The notes under the pieces were generated by a model, which saw only the letters and a program-made list of their open reading frames with translations, ran no database searches and was not told the DNA's origin. Shown one piece after another: positions 35,659-43,050 of a stretch of 64,000 nucleotides of DNA (position 1 is the stretch's first letter; every line of letters begins with the position of its first letter). The position numbers and the translations under genes are program-made. This DNA comes from CAYLRY01 sp964386535 (GTDB lineage Bacteria; Chloroflexota; Dehalococcoidia; Dehalococcoidales; UBA3254). Location of the stretch: contig CAYLRY010000007.1 of the NCBI GenBank assembly GCA_964386535.1, forward strand, positions 28,946 to 92,945. Direction: 5' to 3'.

Positions 35659-35670
35659 GCCCCTTTACAA

Positions 35671-35964
35671 CTATTTCCTTCTGAATTTAGATATTACGGT
35701 GACCCACTCAACACAAATGTTATTTCCGTCCAGAGTAAAGGCCATCCATAAATTATTTTTTTTTAAAGACCAGACCTCATCCCCATTAATTTTCAGATGT
35801 AAATTGCTTTTGGTTTCCTCACGATAACGGTTGTGTTCCAGGCAGATAACTACATCAGAAACCTTTAACTGGTTTTGCAGAGAAAATGAGTTTATTTCAT
35901 CATTTGCCACCGGAGCATGTATGATATTAAACTGGGACTTCGGTTCTGGCTTCGGTCTGAACAT
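35671..35964 (-). CDS. Hypothetical protein
   Basis: A 97-aa protein read from ATG 35964 (MFRPKPEPKS), which has GGAG about 9 bases upstream; an in-frame start further upstream at 36057 would add 31 residues. The sequence shows alternating hydrophobic residues that suggest a small beta fold (for example VSDVVICLEHN, LHLKINGDEVWSL, NICVEWVTVI) and ends KFRRK. I do not recognise a family. It stands alone on the minus strand between two plus-strand genes. Confidence 0.55.
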   Translation of the reverse strand: MFRPKPEPKSQFNIIHAPVANDEINSFSLQNQLKVSDVVICLEHNRYREETKSNLHLKINGDEVWSLKKNNLWMAFTLDGNNICVEWVTVISKFRRK

Positions 35965-36117
35965 AGCAGGGACTCCGTACTTTTTTAGACTATTAATATT
36001 ATAACAGGACTGATCAATCCGGGGAATATTTATAGTGTGCTGAACGTATCTATGCAATTACAACGGGTTTCATGTAAAATATGAATACTTGAAATACTTA
36101 ATCTGGCAGGAGAGGCG

Positions 36118-36933
36118 ATGAGGAAGTTAAACGATCTGATTGTTCTTATCAGGGGTGGTGGGGAAGAAGGCAGTGCTATTGCTCACCGGCTATATTGCAC
36201 CCATTTCCGTGTTTGCATTACGGATACAGCCAGCCCGCTGGAAGTAAACCGAGGAGTGTGTTTTTCAGAATCGATCTACGACCATAGTAAAACAATTGAA
36301 GGTATTACCGCAGAGAGGACCTTGCCTACCCTGGAGAATATTTACAAAGTCTGGCGGGAGGAAAAAATACCTGTTCTGGTTGATCCGGATTTATTAGCTA
36401 AATCGTTGTTAAAACCGGATGTTCTGGTAAATGCCATGATGCTGGGCAGAGAGACCAGCACACGAAAAACTGACGCACCCCTGGTGATCGGCATTGGCCC
36501 CGGGTTTACGGCGGGTGGTAATGTCCATTTCGCAATTGCATCGGGCAGGCGCAATGCCGGCAGGATTTTACTGGAAGGAGATTCAGGAGAGATTGACGAG
36601 AAACCGGACCAAAACAAAAAACAGGAGTTAGAAACAGTTATCCGGGCAGAGGAATCTGGCATTTTTACTACGGATAAAAACCTGGGGGATGCCGTTCTGG
36701 GTGGTGATATTATAGGTATGCTGGGAGAAACGCCTTTGAAAGCCCCTGTTTCAGGCGTTCTGCGTGGTATTTTGCGTAATGAGGTTAAGGTGCTGTCCAA
36801 TGATAAGGTGGCTGAAATAGACCCTGAGAATGATAAAACCGCTTGCTTCAACATACAGGATAAAATGCGTCTGATATCCGCCGGAGTACTGGAAGTTATC
36901 ATGCAGGTTTTAAATGTACCGGAAGAAGGATAA
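36118..36933 (+). CDS. yqeB: Selenium-dependent molybdenum hydroxylase maturation protein YqeB (EF2563 family)
   Basis: YqeB proteins occur with selenium-dependent molybdenum hydroxylases and are thought to help insert or activate labile selenium or molybdenum cofactor; the exact reaction is not known. The 271-aa protein begins with the Rossmann-like IVLIRGGGEEGSAIAHRL and continues with DTASPLEVNRGVCFSESIYD and VIGIGPGFTAGGNVHFAI, which are diagnostic. GGAGAGGCG precedes the ATG. No hydroxylase subunit gene is beside it, but other selenium and molybdenum genes follow within 16 kb. Confidence 0.88.
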   Translation: MRKLNDLIVLIRGGGEEGSAIAHRLYCTHFRVCITDTASPLEVNRGVCFSESIYDHSKTIEGITAERTLPTLENIYKVWREEKIPVLVDPDLLAKSLLKPDVLVNAMMLGRETSTRKTDAPLVIGIGPGFTAGGNVHFAIASGRRNAGRILLEGDSGEIDEKPDQNKKQELETVIRAEESGIFTTDKNLGDAVLGGDIIGMLGETPLKAPVSGVLRGILRNEVKVLSNDKVAEIDPENDKTACFNIQDKMRLISAGVLEVIMQVLNVPEEG

Positions 36934-36941
36934 TTCATATA

Positions 36942-37166
36942 ATGCCGGTAGCTCCTTATATTCGCAAGTATTTTTGGGATATTGATCCAGCCAGAGCCTC
37001 GCCTAAAAAGCACCCGGAGTATTACATTACACGCATTCTGGAATATGGCGACGACAAGGCTGTGAAATGGCTGATGCTGGTTTATGGCAAGAGAAAGATT
37101 AAATCCGTGGTAAAAAAAGGCAAACTATCACCCAAATCATTGACTTTTTGGAAATTAGTACTCTGA
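36942..37166 (+). CDS. Putative antitoxin of an AbiEii-type pair (DUF6922-like)
   Basis: The 74-aa basic protein (MPVAPYIRKYFWDIDPAR, then KHPEYYITRILEYGDDKAVKWLM) resembles the small partner proteins usually found directly before AbiEii/AbiGii-type nucleotidyltransferase toxins. Its stop codon overlaps the ATG of the next gene (TGATG), so the two are translated together. The antitoxin role is inferred from this pairing. Confidence 0.75.
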   Translation: MPVAPYIRKYFWDIDPARASPKKHPEYYITRILEYGDDKAVKWLMLVYGKRKIKSVVKKGKLSPKSLTFWKLVL

Positions 37167-37786
37167 TGTTTGATCAGGTTTTGACACGCGAAACTGCAGC
37201 CCTTTTAGATAAGCTGAAACCGGAAGACTTGCCGGAAGGCACTTATTTAGGGGGAGGGACTTCCGTCTCTCTTTATTTGGGACACCGCAGATCGGCTGAT
37301 CTGGATTTTTTTACCCCTGTGGAATTTGTAGAAAAACAGTGGGAGGAAAAACTGAGCCGTGATCTGGGATTTATACTATTGAAACGAGACTGGCAAACTC
37401 TTATTGGATATTTAGACAGGGTTAAGATCTCAATATTCGGCTATTTTTTCCCCCAAATAGGCAAAACCGAAATATTCCGGAATATTTCGGTAGCTTCATT
37501 GCCTGACCTGGCAGCCATGAAACTGGATACTTTGATCGGACGGGGGACTAAGAGAGACTTTATTGATGTATATTTCCTGGCTCAGAAGTTCAGTTTAGCT
37601 ACGTTGTTTTCCTTTTATGAAAAAAAATACAACAATTTTAGAGAAAGAAAATTATTACTGATGAAGTCCCTGGTCTATTTCGCAGATGCTGATAAAGAAG
37701 AAATGCCTTCTATGCTTAAGCCGGTAAAGTGGCCAGATATTAAAAGATGGTTTGTTAAAGAGATCAAGGCCATTAGAGTAGTGTGA
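37166..37786 (+). CDS. AbiEii/AbiGii-type nucleotidyltransferase toxin-like protein
   Basis: The 206-aa protein carries the family motif GGGTSVSLYLGHRRSADLDFF, with the GGT..S and DLD residues of the nucleotidyltransferase active site; AAMKLDTLIGRGTKRDFIDVYFLA is the second conserved block. Such proteins act as toxins in type IV-like toxin-antitoxin or phage-abortive systems. ATG 37166 overlaps the upstream stop; an in-frame TTG at 37148 is an alternative start. It appears intact. Confidence 0.85.
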   Translation: MFDQVLTRETAALLDKLKPEDLPEGTYLGGGTSVSLYLGHRRSADLDFFTPVEFVEKQWEEKLSRDLGFILLKRDWQTLIGYLDRVKISIFGYFFPQIGKTEIFRNISVASLPDLAAMKLDTLIGRGTKRDFIDVYFLAQKFSLATLFSFYEKKYNNFRERKLLLMKSLVYFADADKEEMPSMLKPVKWPDIKRWFVKEIKAIRVV

Positions 37787-37791
37787 AATAT

Positions 37792-38115
37792 TCATATAAC
37801 TGATAATGGCAGTATTACCGTGAACATTGTTCCTTCTCCCATTATGTTCTTAATCTCGATCCTGGTATGATGCAGTTTCAAATATGCGGGAAGATAGCTA
37901 GTCTCAGGCCATTTCCGTTACCGCTGTTTCTATGCACCCTGTAAAACCGCTCGAAGAGGTACGGCAGATGTTCATCCGCTATGCCAGTACCGGTGTCTTT
38001 TACCACTACTATCGCCGCTCGCTGGGTTTGATAAAACCATATTTACCCTTTTTAGCTGGATATTTTCTTGTTCCATGTTATATTATTACCTTGAATGTTA
38101 ATCGTAAAAAATAAG
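37792..38115 (-). pseudogene. Decayed sensor histidine kinase (C-terminal ATPase part)
   Basis: The minus strand reads as a histidine kinase C terminus broken by several frameshifts. About 38115-38010: remnants like RLTFKVII and KKYPAKKGKYGF, matching the N-box region. About 38005-37900: AIVVVKDTGTGIADEHLPYL followed by FERFYRVHRN, a clear G1/F box. Then a degraded G2 box (GNGNGLRLAI), another frameshift, and LHHTRIEIKNIMGEGTMFTV ending VILPLSVI and TGA at 37792-37794. No N-terminal sensor, DHp domain or response regulator is left. The plus-strand open frame here (37932-38114) is only its shadow. Confidence 0.8.
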
Positions 38116-38176
38116 CCTTTATGCGAATACCACGATCTGTACAATGAAGTACATCTTTCACAGGAGGATAAACAAA

Positions 38177-39049
38177 ATGAGTCGATTCATGGTTGGCTTT
38201 ATCGGTCTCGGCATGATGGGTATTCTGATGGCTAAAGCCCTGGTTAAAAACGGGGAAAAGCTGGTGGTCTACGATTTGAAGAAAGAAGCGGTGGACCAAA
38301 TGGTATCTCTGGGTGCTGAGGCTGCCGTTTCATCCCGGCAGGTAGCCGAAAAGTGTGAGGTAATTTTCTGCTGTGTCCGCGATGAGCCCCAGACCGATGA
38401 GGTTGTTTTTGGTACTGATGGGGTCTGGCAGGGCATCAAACCCGGAAGTACCTTTATCACCTCCAGTACCATCAGTCCGGATTATTGCCGCCGGCTGTAT
38501 GCCAGGGGTAAAGAAAAGGGGATCAGGGTATTGGATGCGCCTGTGAGTACTGAAAGCCGGAATTTCACTCCCGGTCAGGAATCAGCGGTATTCACGTTTA
38601 TGATAGGGGGCGATGAAGATGCTGTAGAGCATGTGTGGCCGGTTTTCCAGTCCATGACTAAAAACAACTTTTATCAGGGCGGCAGCGGCAACGGCGCGGC
38701 CTGTAAACTGATTAATAACCTGGCCATGTTTTGCAATACCGTGGTTGCCCGTGAGTGTTTGAACATAGGGGTCAAGGCAGGGCTGGATGTGGATAAAATA
38801 GTCCAAGCCATGCGGCTCAGCACGGGTTATAGCCGCAGTTTGATGATGGCAGCCAGGGCACCGCGATCATCACCGGAGCCCTCTGCCTCGGGTAAAGCGG
38901 TTAAAAGCCTGGATGATAAGGACAATGAGACTGCCATGGCGCTGGCTGAGGCAGTCGCCGCCAGCACTCCGGTGGCTCGCTTGATGCTGGGATTGGACCA
39001 GCCAAAAACCTATGATGGTCTATTTAAAAAATTAGGTCTTGGAGGTTGA
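38177..39049 (+). CDS. NAD(P)-dependent beta-hydroxyacid dehydrogenase (HIBADH/6PGDH family)
   Basis: The 290-aa protein has the Rossmann motif GFIGLGMMGILMAKAL at its N terminus, the substrate-binding DAPVSTESRN, and the catalytic-lysine segment GNGAACKLINNL. It belongs with 3-hydroxyisobutyrate and tartronate-semialdehyde reductases; the actual substrate is unknown. ATG 38177 is chosen because AGGAGG lies 10 bases upstream; an earlier in-frame ATG at 38144 has none. It ends 3 bases before the selenoprotein, so they form a two-gene unit and may share a pathway. Confidence 0.88.
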   Translation: MSRFMVGFIGLGMMGILMAKALVKNGEKLVVYDLKKEAVDQMVSLGAEAAVSSRQVAEKCEVIFCCVRDEPQTDEVVFGTDGVWQGIKPGSTFITSSTISPDYCRRLYARGKEKGIRVLDAPVSTESRNFTPGQESAVFTFMIGGDEDAVEHVWPVFQSMTKNNFYQGGSGNGAACKLINNLAMFCNTVVARECLNIGVKAGLDVDKIVQAMRLSTGYSRSLMMAARAPRSSPEPSASGKAVKSLDDKDNETAMALAEAVAASTPVARLMLGLDQPKTYDGLFKKLGLGG

Positions 39050-39052
39050 TAT

Positions 39053-40738
39053 ATGACCGCAGGTAAATCGTATGCCTATGAGGTATTAAGTCCCTGGGCA
39101 GAGGCTGATCCTGTACCTTCCAGAGGGATCACTGACAGGATTTCCAGTCTTGATGGTAAAAAGATCGGTCTGCTGGCTAATGCCAAGCGGGCTGCCCGGC
39201 CGATTCTTTCTATGGTGGAGATTAAGTTAAAAGAAAGGTTCCCTTCCGCCGAAATAAGCTGGTATTATACCCAGTTCGCTGTAGGTCCTGCTGAAGTAGA
39301 AACCCCAAATAAATCGAAGTTCGAATACTGGTTGAAGGGGGTGGATGCTGTAGTGGCGGCTGTGGGAGACTGAGGCGCCTGCACCAAGTACCTTGTGTAC
39401 GAAACCATTTCCGTAGAAGAAAGAAATAAACCGGCAGTAGGCTTGATCTATAGGGACTTTGCCAACGATGCGCACTCGGCTGCCTCAAGCAAGGGTATGT
39501 CGCCAGTCAGGCTGGTGCCGGAGCCCATTCCCTCAGAATGGACTAATATGAAGGATATTGAAGCCGGTATCAATTCCGTTATAGATGAAATTATTTCATC
39601 TCTGACCAGACCTTTAAGCGAAGAAGAGAAGTCGCCCCGGATCAAAGAGACTGAAAAACCTCCGCGGATTATTTTCAAGGGTGATCTGGAGGAAGTGAAC
39701 CGCTTTTTCTATCTTAGAGGTTGGACCGATGGTTTGCCGGTCATTCCTCCCACTGAAGAGAAGGTGGCGGAGATGCTCTCCGCCGTGGATTTGCCTCCGG
39801 ACTATGTGGTAGCCATGCTGGGTCCCAGGATGGGTAAAGCGACTATAGAAAAAATAGCCGTTAATGCCGTTATGGCAGGGGCTTTACCAACCTATATGCC
39901 GCTTTTAGTAGCCGGTGTTAAGGCCCTGGCTGATCCAATTATCGGTCCCACCGGTCTGGCAGTCAGTACCCTTTCCTTTGCACCCCTATGGATTGTTAAC
40001 GGCCCAATCCGCCATGACTTGAATATTAATAAGGGCTACGGCGTTCTTAATCCGGGCGATATTGCCAATGCTGCCGTCGGGAGGGCAATGGGGCTGATTA
40101 CAAAGAATATCCGCGGCGTCAGGAAGGGTGTGGAAGATATGGGGGTGCTGGGGAATCCTGGTAAGTATTCAATGGTTATCGCAGAAAACGAGGAGGAAAG
40201 TCCCTGGGAACCTCTACATGTGGAACACGGATTCGCCAAAGAAGAAAACGCCGTTACCCTGGTCTTCTCCCGTTCGTTCGTAACCCTGCAACCTTATGGT
40301 ACAGAGGATAAAGGAATATTAAGTACCTTGATATATAATATCTGGCCGGAGAGCGACGGTTCTCTTCAGATTATGTTGACACCGACCCTGGCCGGTGCAC
40401 TCGGCAGTGCCGGCTGGAGCAAGAAAAACGTTAAGGATTTTATTCTTGAGAATTCCCGTGTTCCCTGGTTCCGCCACCCGCGCTCTTGGTCAGATTCAGG
40501 CAATCCTGTACTTAAAGTGCCGCCGCTGAACCCTCAGGATTCTGCGGCTATTCTCAGGCGGACCGAAAATCAACCTGATCCGATATTGATCTTCACAGCG
40601 GGGGGAACGGGCTCAAGAATAGGCCTTTTCGGTGGCAGTCCTCGACCTTACGTCACCAAAAAGGTTGAATTACCAGCTAACTGGACTAACCTGGTCCGGA
40701 AATATAAGAGCCTGGTGCCTTCCTACGTAAGATATTAG
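39053..40738 (+). CDS. UGSC-family selenoprotein, Sec encoded by in-frame TGA (39371-39373)
   Basis: Two stretches in the same frame, 39053-39370 and 39374-40738, are separated only by TGA. Read through as selenocysteine (residue 107), they give one 561-aa protein with the motif GDUGACTKYLVYE. UGSC-family proteins have Sec or Cys in the same kind of segment, usually U-G-S-C; here it is U-G-A-C. The N-terminal domain (to ~residue 190) is the UGSC domain; a second domain from ~residue 205 (FYLRGWTDGLPVIPPTEEKV) to the end is a conserved partner of unknown activity. GGAGG precedes the ATG. Function is unknown; a redox role of the Sec/Cys pair is inferred. A degraded Cys-form gene is a less likely explanation. 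Confidence 0.85.
39380..39399 (+). promoter_or_regulatory. Candidate bacterial SECIS hairpin
   Basis: Starting 6 bases after the TGA, TGCA-c-CAAG can pair with CTTGTGTA around a TAC loop (8 pairs, one bulged C, one G-T). The apical loop lies 15-17 bases after the TGA, near the range known for SelB-binding hairpins. The structure is small and was drawn by hand, so it is only a candidate. Confidence 0.4.
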
Positions 40739-40747
40739 ATCCATTGA

Positions 40748-40790
40748 TTAAGGCCGGGGTTTAATAGAATCCCGGCCTTAATATCTTTTT
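40748..40790 (+). terminator. Intrinsic terminator of the selenoprotein gene
   Basis: TTAAGGCCGGG (40748-40758) pairs perfectly with CCCGGCCTTAA (40771-40781); five T residues follow at 40786-40790. It stands 10 bases after the selenoprotein stop. Confidence 0.88.
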
Positions 40791-40807
40791 AGAGCACAAA
40801 GCTTGAT

Positions 40808-40836
40808 TTGACAATTGGTTGTTAAATACTTATTAT
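40808..40836 (+). promoter_or_regulatory. Sigma-70-type promoter of the 32-codon unit
   Basis: Perfect TTGACA (40808-40813), exactly 17 bases, then TATTAT (40831-40836). Transcription would start near 40843, about 30 bases before a small ORF with a strong ribosome site. Confidence 0.75.
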
Positions 40837-40872
40837 CACAACATAAGCATCTATTTCATTCTGGAGGAAATA

Positions 40873-40971
40873 ATGCCGGACCTGAGCATAAATACCTGGA
40901 GCAGAGGAGCATGTAAGATGGTGATGCCTCGCGCCTGGCGTTTGGCCGGTTCGGGGATAATGTACTCTTAA
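40873..40971 (+). CDS. Small ORF (32 aa) in its own transcription unit
   Basis: ATG 40873 follows GGAGG by 6 bases and opens a 32-codon frame ending TAA at 40969-40971. The peptide begins MPDLSINTWSRGACKMVM and ends LAGSGIMYS; it is slightly basic with one cysteine and no membrane helix. It has its own consensus promoter (40808) and terminator (40998), making a unit of about 185 bases. I do not recognise it. It may be a functional small protein, a leader peptide, or the RNA itself may be the product; translation is supported only by the strong ribosome site. Confidence 0.5.
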   Translation: MPDLSINTWSRGACKMVMPRAWRLAGSGIMYS

Positions 40972-40997
40972 TCTCTCTAACCGTTTGAAAAAGCCAG

Positions 40998-41026
40998 GCC
41001 CATGAAATTGTTTCATGGGCTTTTTT
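40998..41026 (+). terminator. Intrinsic terminator after the 32-codon ORF
   Basis: GCCCATGAAA (40998-41007) pairs perfectly with TTTCATGGGC (41011-41020) around TTG, followed by six T residues (41021-41026). The rrf2 promoter begins 15 bases later, so the two units are separated. Confidence 0.9.
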
Positions 41027-41040
41027 ATACCATTGAAAAG

Positions 41041-41069
41041 TTGACAAACTGAGGTTTTTAAATTAATAT
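41041..41069 (+). promoter_or_regulatory. Sigma-70-type promoter of the rrf2 gene
   Basis: Perfect TTGACA (41041-41046), 17 bases, then TAATAT (41064-41069). The gene starts at 41106. The AT-rich repeats just after the -10 (ATGATAAATATGATTAGATTAG) could hold an Rrf2 operator; that is speculative. Confidence 0.75.
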
Positions 41070-41105
41070 GATAAATATGATTAGATTAGTAAACAAGGAA
41101 GTGAT

Positions 41106-41552
41106 ATGAAGCTTTCTACCAGGACTCGCTATGGATTAAGGGCTCTGGTGGACCTGGCTATTTCGGGTACGGGTCAACCAGTGCAATTGAAAGATATTGC
41201 TGAAAGGCAGCAGATATCTTTATCTTACCTGGAGCATTTGATCAATCCTCTGATATCAGCCGGTATTATTAAAAGCATACGGGGAGCCAGAGGAGGCATT
41301 GTGCTGGTTAAACCGCCTGAACAGGTAAAGCTTAATAAAATCATAGAAATTCTGGAAGGACCCCTGGCGCCGGTTGATTGTTTAATGGATACAAAAAGCT
41401 GTCCTCGTTCGGGCTTATGTGCTACCCAGGACCTGTGGAACGAAATGAAGCAGGCCATGGAAAACGTTCTGGGATCCACTTCACTTCAAGACCTGGTAAA
41501 CTCTCAGAAGAATAAGACTGCCGCTGCCGGTAACCATATGTACTATATATAA
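41106..41552 (+). CDS. Rrf2-family regulator with IscR-like cysteines
   Basis: The 148-aa protein is an Rrf2 winged-helix regulator (MKLSTRTRYGLRALVDLA, QISLSYLEHLINPLISAGII, KSIRGARGGIVL). Three cysteines, Cys92, Cys99 and Cys105, are spaced like the [2Fe-2S] ligands of IscR (which has x5 and x5; here x6 and x5), so it may sense Fe-S status. Because metY, metX, metW and nifS follow on the same strand, it probably controls sulfur or cysteine-methionine metabolism as IscR and CymR do. GGAAGTGAT precedes the ATG. Confidence 0.88.
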   Translation: MKLSTRTRYGLRALVDLAISGTGQPVQLKDIAERQQISLSYLEHLINPLISAGIIKSIRGARGGIVLVKPPEQVKLNKIIEILEGPLAPVDCLMDTKSCPRSGLCATQDLWNEMKQAMENVLGSTSLQDLVNSQKNKTAAAGNHMYYI

Positions 41553-41730
41553 ATAATATAAATAAAAAGTCAGAAATCAAAAGTAAAAACAGGGATATTA
41601 TCATTTCCGGTTGGAGGGCTTTAACGCATGATTCGATATTGCTAACGCCTCATTTACCCCCAAGCAATTTAAAAAATATAACAGCAGGGATTGATAAACA
41701 TCAATAATAATTTTGTCCCGGGGGCATTCG

Positions 41731-43050
41731 ATGTCAACAAGTAAAAAAAACACAGATTATAGACCTGAAACAATGGCTTTACATGCCGGCCAGGAGATTC
41801 CCGATCCAGCGACCGGAGCGCGGGCGGTCCCCATTTACCAGACCACCTCTTATGTTTTTATGAACACTGAGCAGGCAGCCAATCTTTTTGCCTTAAAAGA
41901 GCCCGGCAATATCTATACCCGTATGATGAATCCTACTACGGATGTTCTGGAAAAAAGAATAGCCGCGCTGGAAGGCGGCACAGGCGCTCTGGCGGTCGCT
42001 ACAGGGCATGCAGCACAGGCGCTGGCTATCCTGAATATTACGAGACTGGGTGATGAAATTGTGGCGGCCAATAATCTTTATGGCGGGACATACCAGCAAC
42101 TGCATTACATGTTTCATAAGATGGGCAGAAACACAGCCTTTGTGGATTCTACCCGTCCGGAAGAATTTAAAAAAGCTATCACGGATAAAACCAGGCTGGT
42201 TTATGCCGAGACCATCGGCAATCCCAAACTGGATATCCCGGATTTAGAAAAAATAGCCCACATTGCTCATGAGGCCGGGATTCCTTTGATGGTGGACAAT
42301 ACCGTGGGAGTAGGCTTGGTGCGGCCGATTGAGTACGGCGCGGATATTGTGACCCTTTCGGCAACCAAGTTCATTGGCGGTCACGGCACCACCATGGGCG
42401 GCCTTATGGTGGATTCCGGAAAGTTTAACTGGGCTAACGGTAAATTTCCTGAATTTACAGAACCTGATCCGAGCTACCACGGCCTCAATTACTGGGAGGC
42501 TTTCGGGGATATCCCCGGCGCTGGTAATATGGCTTTTATCGTTAAAGCCCGTGTACAGTGGCTCAGGGATCTGGGAGCTACCTTAAGCCCGTTTAACTCC
42601 TTCTTACTTTTACAGGGATTGGAGACGCTGCCGCTGCGTATCAGAAAACATTCAGAAAATGCTTTGGCTGTAGCCCAATTCTTACAGAAACATCCGCTAG
42701 TAGCCTGGGTCAACTATCCGGGCTTACCGGATCATCCCAGCCATAACCTGGCTCAAAAATACCTGAAAGGGGGTTATGGAGCTCTGGTGGGTTTTGGTAT
42801 CCGGGGCGGATTAGCAGCAGGGAGGCGGTTTATTGAAGCAGTCAAATTGCTGTCCCATCTGGCCAATATTGGTGATGCCAAAAGTCTGGTGATCCACCCG
42901 GCTTCCACCACACATTCGCAGCTCACCGGGGAACAAAGAGCTGCCACCGGTGTTACTGAGGATTACATACGGTTATCAATCGGGCTGGAAGATATTAACG
43001 ATATTAAAGAAGACCTTGATCAGGCATTGAAAAAGTCTGTGAAACAATAA
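41731..43050 (+). CDS. metY: O-acetylhomoserine sulfhydrylase (PLP-dependent)
   Basis: MetY makes homocysteine from O-acetylhomoserine and sulfide. The 439-aa protein has the Cys/Met-metabolism PLP enzyme features: the PLP lysine in TLSATKFIGGHG, IYTRMMNPTTDVLEKRIAALE, and the C-terminal THSQLTGEQRAATGVTEDYIRLSIGLE. ATG 41731 with GGGGG upstream is chosen over TTG at 41713. It overlaps the metX start by one base (TAATG). The 178 bases before it show neither a terminator nor a recognised SAM riboswitch. Confidence 0.95.
   Translation: MSTSKKNTDYRPETMALHAGQEIPDPATGARAVPIYQTTSYVFMNTEQAANLFALKEPGNIYTRMMNPTTDVLEKRIAALEGGTGALAVATGHAAQALAILNITRLGDEIVAANNLYGGTYQQLHYMFHKMGRNTAFVDSTRPEEFKKAITDKTRLVYAETIGNPKLDIPDLEKIAHIAHEAGIPLMVDNTVGVGLVRPIEYGADIVTLSATKFIGGHGTTMGGLMVDSGKFNWANGKFPEFTEPDPSYHGLNYWEAFGDIPGAGNMAFIVKARVQWLRDLGATLSPFNSFLLLQGLETLPLRIRKHSENALAVAQFLQKHPLVAWVNYPGLPDHPSHNLAQKYLKGGYGALVGFGIRGGLAAGRRFIEAVKLLSHLANIGDAKSLVIHPASTTHSQLTGEQRAATGVTEDYIRLSIGLEDINDIKEDLDQALKKSVKQ

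Noticed and set aside
37932..38114. 60-codon plus-strand open frame
   Set aside because: It is antisense to the histidine kinase remnant, which explains the sequence much better.
39374..40738. Treating the downstream half of the selenoprotein as a separate gene
   Set aside because: There is no ribosome site or good start after the TGA, and the two halves are in the same frame with a family motif spanning the TGA.
40840..41030. SAM, cobalamin or molybdenum cofactor riboswitch, 6S or SRP RNA in the 32-codon unit
   Set aside because: I could not find the conserved core of any of these by eye, and the terminator is followed by a separate promoter for the next gene.
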